Shown here: piece after piece, positions 58,252 through 64,000 of the stretch
How positions within the stretch are numbered: position 1 is the stretch's first letter
How the letters are laid out: the number at the start of each line of letters is the position of its first letter
Source: Venturia oleaginea
Lineage: Eukaryota > Ascomycota > Dothideomycetes > Venturiales > Venturiaceae
Direction: 5' to 3'
Length of the DNA: 64,000 bases
Assembly: GCA_013176395.1 (NCBI GenBank)
Contig: JABMLP010000001.1
Location: 2,046,001 to 2,110,000 of the forward strand
The notes under the pieces: model-generated
Seen by the model: only the letters and a program-made list of their open reading frames with translations
What the model was told of the DNA's origin: nothing
Databases searched by the model: none
Translations under genes and position numbers: made by a program

Positions 58252-59940
58252 AAGAACTTGACAGTGAGCTGTACAAGAACTGCAAATTGCTTTCACCAGG
58301 AAGCTTGAGACAGAAACAATGATATATCCACGAGAGTAGAAAGGATGAAGGGTCAGGAACTAGCGCTGCATTGAGAAGTTGGTGTACGTCTTTACCTCAC
58401 CCTCCGATGAGACTAGCTCCTAATACAATTCGTTTTCAGCGAGTATCAAATCCAAAATTGGATACGTGAAGTCCATGGACAAACCGATTTTCAATTCCGA
58501 TTCTGCCATTAGATTGCCGGAAGCCCTATCACTTTTCCAAAGCCACCCCGGACATTGACCAATGCGTAACCCGAGATTGATGTGACCGGAATCGTGGCCA
58601 TCTGCGATCTAGACTCGTATGTATTTAGTGAACGCATGGCCGGCCCGCGCGACTTCGTATCAATGAGTGCACCAATACAAGGCACACTCACTCGGATATG
58701 TACATGGCGACGACTATTGGATTAATTACTGATGGTCGATCGATTGTGATGAGCAACTTCACCGGAGCAAGTGATGGTTACAGAGTCTTTGCGATGGAGT
58801 CAAATACAGAGCTTATTGGTTAAATAGACGTGTAGTCCCATGCCCCGAACATGAGGGCTGTTCAATCAGGCCATGCAGGCTTTTCTACAGTGCAGATGAC
58901 CAAGAATGAATGCTTGCAGATGGGGATGCGTAGGTCTTTGTCTTGGCGATTCGTGTTACCTGCGCCTTGTTCATATGGAGTCACTGGGCAAACAGACGAG
59001 ATTGATGTGAACTAGGGATAAATTGGATGTTCGGAGGTACCGATGGTTTTGAACTTCGTCAACTCCACATCGATATCGATAGTTTCCCGACAATTCCACG
59101 AGGAGAGATTATATACTTGGAATTTATCGATGTTTATTTCTATTTGACCCTGTTCTCCTTATTATCGATATGGAAGTTGATGTCTCGTACCGCCTCTATC
59201 TGTGTCCAAGTAGACTTACCTCTCTTTGTCTTGTTCTTCTCTTCCGTGAAGATCTCGCCCTTTGTAACTACTAAGTCGTCGTTTTTGAGAAGATGGTTTA
59301 TTATATCTATCGAGTATCTTCCTCTTGTGTATTTCATTCGATATCGCGTTTTGGGAAATGCGGTTGGGTACTGTAGTGATTGATCCCTCTTTTACCTTAT
59401 GGGGACTCGCGAGGCGTGGTTCTTGCTGTGTGGTTGGGTTGGGATTGTGCAATGGAATATTAGTTGGATGTTCTTTCGAGCCGTTTCTTACCTCCTATCA
59501 GTTTGGACTTGGTATTTTTGGGAGTATACCAGAAGGCGAGGCTGTTCCCGTAAGGAGGATTACTGCTGTTCCAAAACATAGATTAAGTTGGAACGAAATT
59601 TCCAGTATTGAGAATATCAACGCAGGCTTTTGACGAAAGTGTTTTATGGAGTTGCCTTTCAATTGCCATTAGTATATATGTGCGTGCCGTGAACGCCCAC
59701 TCTTTCTATCTATGTACAAATACATCTCAATTCGCGGGGAAAGGGAAAGGGAAAGGGAAAAGGAAAAGGAAAGAACGCTAACATCTACTCGTACCCGTCT
59801 ACAGAATATCCCTTGTAGATGAGATTGCTGCCGAGGAGTTCGTTCTCAAATATTAATCATCACGGTACCAATAAACCCGAATACCTTTCAAAACGCCACC
59901 CGCTTCCCGTCATTCGTCATTTCCCATGATAAATTCATGT
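58252..59940. other. Intergenic, no gene recognised
   Basis: 1.7 kb, AT-rich from about 59000. Short frames only. A GGGAAA-type purine run lies at 59736-59776 (strand asymmetric, imperfect). No transposon end was found other than the LTR that follows. Confidence 0.45.
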
Positions 59941-60848
59941 CATGAAGCAGTGCCCCAATACTCCTAGCAATCTGGGACATGATATTCGCCAGGAATTTTG
60001 GAAGATCGTGTTGCAATCACGCAATAGGGCTATATCGCTGGAGGCCTTAAGCCCCCATTTAGCCTCGTATTTTGGGCAGATTCTTTATAGGATCTTCAAG
60101 TCCTCTATCCTTACTTTAGTACATTCTCTTGTATATATAGAGCCCTCATTTCCGCTCAGTTTGAGGGCCATGCAGTCACTCATTGAATTTATCATCATTT
60201 GTGTGTGTTACCATTTTAAACAGTTATGAGCCCGGAATACTTAGGGAGTTCAGTCAATCTCTCGCGCAAATTATATTGAAAATATCATAACAGAGCCATC
60301 CGTACGACTACGATAGTGTCAAAAGCCCTCTCTCTTTAGAGGCCACGTCTTATTTCGAGACAACCAAAGTCCTCCATCGAAGATTATCAAATTCCAGAGC
60401 TCTCTCTTCTTTCAAACTCTGAGAGGGTGTATCAAGCCCTAGAATCGGTTTATATTACCTATATACCTGCACTCTGTTATAGAGGTCCTCTTTTGGCCTA
60501 TTGGTACTTTGCAACAGTTAATCGCTCTACACGATGCCTGCATCATCCTCAAGGACCATCAAGTCATCAGAAGTCATTCTGGCATCGCCCAGGGACTGGG
60601 ATGACTGGTTCGCACGTCACAAAGCCAATTTCTCCCGTTCTGGCATCTGGAAGTACGCCAATCCAGCTCTGCCTGAAGACCCTATCCTTCCCACCGAACC
60701 TCAACCTCCTACACCTTACGACGCTACTAGCAAGGGCTTAGATGTCGACAGATATATCACAGTTGCTGAACTTAACTCTGAAAACCGCTCTATCTACAAG
60801 ATCCTTCAGGATGATTACAGAGAGAAGTGGAAACTGTCTTTTGTTTAA
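59941..60848 (+). mobile_element. Copia-3: 3'-truncated LTR retrotransposon
   Basis: An LTR of about 280 bp ends at 60222 (...TTTTAAACA); its left edge is not certain. It contains a TATA box (TATATATAGAGCCC, about 60132). The primer site GTTATGAGCCC follows at 60223-60233, as in the two other Copia elements. A gag frame (60534-60848) is open and then stops; pol and the 3' LTR are missing. Sequence beyond 60848 belongs to the SRA-like relic, so the element is truncated there by deletion or rearrangement. Confidence 0.75.
60534..60848 (+). pseudogene. Copia-3 gag fragment
   Basis: 104 codons from MPASSSRTIKSSEVILASPR, followed by DWDDWFARHKANFSRSGIWK, the N-terminal part of a Copia-type gag (compare WNAFRDWIRQIA in Copia-2). 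Ends in KWKLSFV and TAA at the truncation point. The rest of gag and all of pol are lost. Confidence 0.75.
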
Positions 60849-61790
60849 CCATCGTGGATCGTAAATAAGTGCGCTGTCATCAGGCTCAGTCACTTCGACA
60901 AATTTCCATAGCGATGGGCAGTCATACACATCCACCCATTGAGGTAAATCTGCTGGCTCTCTTGCTGACATGATGAACATTGGTGGACGAATGGCGGAGG
61001 CAATTCTCCAAGCTGCATTGGCTCAACAACTCCTTCTCCTTTCCACTACGCAGGTTTACTAGAGTCTAGAACCTCGAACCTGTACCGGATGACCCGGCAA
61101 TCGCCAGCCTTCTCAGCCCAGACATGCGTAGGCTTGAACCAGTCAAGAACACAGTATCTGTGAGGAACTTCAAATTGTGCTGTAGGATTTTTACTCCCAG
61201 TGATGACACGAACTGGCTGTTGGAACTTGACACCATTTTTGAAAGCTCGCACTAAAAATGTTTCCTTTGTGTCTTTTCGCTGCACCGTGTCGCCAGTCTC
61301 TTCCTCTTTCCCCATGCCGCCACCGGCACCAGAGACGACGAAAATGGAGTCCATATAATCTCAATCGCTAGCTTGAGCGTCAAACATGAAAGCGTACGCG
61401 ACGCCTTTGTTTGCATAGCCCGCGCCGTGATGAGACCGATAATAGGGAACCGTCTCGTAGACAGCTTGCAGACTGGCGGTTTCTCTTGTGGCTTTGGCTT
61501 GCACCTCGACATTTGCATGAGGTCATTGGATTTGCTCTCATAGTCCCTTCCGGTCGTCGGGTCTAGTCCAGCACGAAGTTGAAGTTGCTGACGAGAGACG
61601 GCAGCTTGCTGCAGTACCTTGGACTATTGGTGCGAAGGATAGATTGGTTCTTGGGGAGAATCGATGTCCAGTTGACGGAGATCTGGAGAAAGCTTTGGCG
61701 TTGATGGCAGAACTGATTCCCTACGAGAAGATCTGCGAAGTTGACGCAACCCTGAGAGAGAAGGCAGTCTGTGGCCATTGGTCCTATCTT
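60849..61790 (-). pseudogene. SRA/YDG-domain protein, broken
   Basis: The minus strand keeps the domain order of a SET- and RING-associated (SRA/YDG) protein, a fold that in known members reads methylated cytosine. Seen from 61790 down: a helical lead (KVLQQAAVSRQQLQLRAGLD), YYRSHHGAGYANKGVAYAFM, DYMDSIFVVSGAGGGMGK, the hallmark QPVRVITGSK, HRYCVLDWFKPTHVWAEKAG with VIRYRFEVL, and after a frame change a CxxC part with NGWMC. At least two in-frame stops (TAG in the lead, TGA before DYMDS) and two frame changes. The stops could arise from CAG or CGA by C-to-T change. The 3' end meets the Copia-3 truncation at 60848. Assignment rests on motif memory, not on a search. Confidence 0.55.
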
Positions 61791-62431
61791 TTTCCTATTG
61801 GAAACTTTTAGCTATTGATTTTTCCTTTGAATGAGTACCGGTCTAGAGCAGAGGTTGTCTTACAGAGACTGGAGTATTTGACACGCTGGTCGCCCTTTCT
61901 TCTTCGTAGAGTTGTAAAGTTTCGATCGCGAATATTCCATTGTGCGTAGCAGGAGGTGTCAAGAGGCCTAGTTTGCGGGAGCGGTTCAAGAATGGAGTCC
62001 TCGGGTTTTGGCCTTTTCGTACACAGTCATATCGGTAATATTTGGCTTGAAATTGAGTTCAATTTCAAGCGATTGCCGGGCTTTTGGCGAAGCTTCTTGC
62101 CATATAGGGTTTCTGTAGGCCTTGTAAGCGCTAGGGCCATACAAATGCCTACAGAACCCCTATACGGCTAGAAATCCAAGCACAGCGATAAATACATGGG
62201 ATGGTGGGTGGGTGCACGATTGCAACACCACGACGAAATGACGAGAGACGCAAGGACGACGGTACGAACTTGATGAAGGAAAGAGAATGTCAGAACAGAG
62301 AGAGAAACAGCCTATAAGTAGGATGTTGCGGATACGATGCAATAAGGACTTCGTCTCGTCGGCGTCGAGTGCGATTCCATTTACGAAAAACCACTCATTC
62401 TGTGCTCTTGAGGATCGTGGTAGGGTAGCTT
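61791..62431. other. Anonymous sequence with a hairpin
   Basis: No gene recognised. Contains the inverted repeat at 62101-62166 listed separately. Confidence 0.4.
62101..62166. repeat. Inverted repeat, 20-bp arms
   Basis: CATATAGGGTTTCTGTAGGC at 62101-62120 and GCCTACAGAACCCCTATACG at 62147-62166 pair with two mismatches around a 26-base loop. It could be the remnant of a small MITE or an RNA hairpin; nothing in the context decides. Confidence 0.75.
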
Positions 62432-63110
62432 TCAGGGTTTTTGGTTTCTTCGCAGTATTTGTTCTGATCTTTCTGGAGGTCTAATCGAGCGTCTCGCGGG
62501 CGTGGAAACGTAATCGGATTCGTCATCAATGTCGTCGATTTCGGTATCGGTTCCAGACTCGATCCCCTCGTTGAGATCCGGAGTAGTATGGTTCGCATCG
62601 TTAGTCTGGGCGTCGTGAGCATTTGCGAGGTCATTGAATCTCTGTCGGTTCTCGGCATCTTTGAACTTCAGTCTTAGCATGCGCGAGATGTGCCGCGAAG
62701 TTCATGGCTTTCCAACGGCGGGAGTTGTTCGTTTTTGACGCTTGGGCGGAGGAGGAGTTGCTACCTCATCATCGTCAAGGTTTAGATCCGACGGAGGGTC
62801 CGAAAGTGTAGATATGGAAGAGACGACATTTTCCTCAAAAGCTGGGCTGGGCTTTTCCACGCTTGGCTGTGTGCGTGAGGCAGCGGTTTTGGGTTTGCGC
62901 TGTGTGCCTGTGGAGGCCTTTCATTTCCGTGAAGGAGCTTCTTGGGCAATGGGGCCTGGTTCATCAAAGTCTTTGACGGCAGGCCTGCAGCGGGCGCTTC
63001 TATGGGCTCCAGCATCAGGAAGACTCAGCGCTGTTTGGGCAGCGGCATCGAAATTAGCCTTGCAGTCTAAAAAGCCACTGAGGCCTTTTACTTTTCGTAG
63101 CATCTTGAAT
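62432..63110 (-). pseudogene. Broken gene for a basic/acidic low-complexity protein
   Basis: One frame is maintained for about 670 bp: MLRKVKGLSGFLDCKANFDA, FDEPGPIAQEAPSRK, TGA, KASTGTQRKPKTAASRTQPS, LDDDEVATPPPPKRQKRTTP, GKP, TGA, TSRHISRMLRLKFKDAENRQ, an acidic segment (GTDTEIDDIDDESDY) and RRSIRPPERSEQI. Both stops are TGA at positions where CGA (Arg) would fit the basic context (SRK-R-K and KP-R-TS). The Lys/Arg clusters look like nuclear localisation signals. Family not recognised. Either a gene inactivated by two C-to-T changes or two stops shared with an older relic. Confidence 0.55.
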
Positions 63111-64000
63111 GGATGAAGCAGGCTCGATCACATCCGAGAGAAGAAGACAGACCGAAAAGGAGGAGGATGACAGAAATATTGAGGTTTATGGAGGAATATA
63201 GAGAAGTTGAGGAAGCGAAAAATTGACGCCGACTATTACAGGGACCATTACTGTGAAAATCAGATGGGCGTAGCGTCACGATTGGCGTTGAGGGAGTAGA
63301 GAAGTATATATTCCAACAATTGTCGAGAAGTTCGTTACGTGGATTCTCCGGATGACAGCCCCTTTCCTTCTCAATATCAAAGTCAACATCTCTCTAGTCT
63401 CTTGCAAAGTAATGACCTACATGGTGGACTCTCTCATCTCGGTAGCAGTACTGTAGCCTGAGAATAGCTGACTGGAAGCCCCTCCCTCTCCCCGCTCGGC
63501 TACCATACAGAAGTTCCGTTCTCCTGATGTTACCCACTCCAAACTCCAAGACACCATCAACCTTACTTTGCCAATTGTCTGCGACATAGTTCAGCCTCAT
63601 CCCTCATTGAAGTAGAACCTCTGTTAGCCTTCCTTTGTACCGTCAAATCCCACCCCCACCCTTTCAAGCTTGAGCAAGTGGCAGCCGGTGGCTCGACCCA
63701 TAGCCTCGATCAACCAATGGGTAGCTTCGAATCAAGATGCGGGGAATCTGGGGAAACCATTCTGCTGGGCAAGACACCGTTTTGGCTGCAACAAGGCCGC
63801 TGAGAGCTGCCCTTGGACCGATGGTCATGATCCTGGAGCCCCAGCCGTCTTCAGCTTACTCGCTCTCGCTACAATCTCGAGTCCAATGGCTTTCTCTTCC
63901 TTTCACGTCTCACCAAGCTGATTGCTCCATACCTTCTTCTACTTCTACGCCTCATTCTTCCAATTCCTCCTGTCGTACTAAGAAAGCCCGACAAGATGCC
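63111..64000. other. No gene recognised
   Basis: Upstream side of the broken gene and window edge. Short frames without motifs; a gene starting near the right edge cannot be excluded. Confidence 0.4.

Overview
The window looks like nuclear DNA of a filamentous ascomycete (Pezizomycotina; a leotiomycete is my guess, not shown). Reasons: short introns (47-125 bp, one of 234 bp) with GTRNGT donors and CTRAC-like branch sites, the fungal forms of PGI, YPK1, MRP21 and an RBM25-like factor, fungal C2H2 regulators, and Copia, pogo/Fot1-like and Tc1-like elements. Coding frames of all spliced genes were checked by phase; boundaries are still predictions.

Layout. 1-13.4 kb is repeat-rich: a decayed RNase H-like gene split by a defective Copia element (Copia-1), a solo LTR carrying a deleted pogo element, a 1.6-kb LINE/SINE-like element and a fold-back Tc1 derivative. 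13.8-19.8 kb is a housekeeping block: a MAPEG-like protein, glucose-6-phosphate isomerase and the AGC kinase YPK1. 23.5-45.7 kb alternates accessory genes (three related C2H2 zinc-finger genes, a DUF7770-like gene, a frameshifted APH-type kinase, a Ser/Thr-rich secreted protein, a small cysteine-rich secreted protein) with transposons, including a Copia element with two identical LTRs (Copia-2) and a pogo element carrying two nested insertions. 46.2-49.2 kb is a nest of at least three insertion levels, followed by a second cysteine-rich gene that has lost its ATG. 51.4-58.3 kb is ordinary: a secreted alpha/beta hydrolase, a predicted type I membrane protein, MRP21 and an RBM25-like splicing factor. 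58.3-64 kb decays again: a truncated Copia, a broken SRA/YDG gene and a second broken gene, several of whose stops fit C-to-T changes.

The most interesting content is (1) two small secreted eight-cysteine proteins, each split over three short exons so that they are invisible to ORF scans, one intact and one start-lost, on either side of the nested transposon block; (2) the dispersed C2H2 family with a conserved intron inside the first finger; and (3) the transposon archaeology, where target-site duplications, an empty paralogous site and restored reading frames let the order of insertion be read. I found no tRNA, rRNA, CRISPR array or complete biosynthetic cluster.
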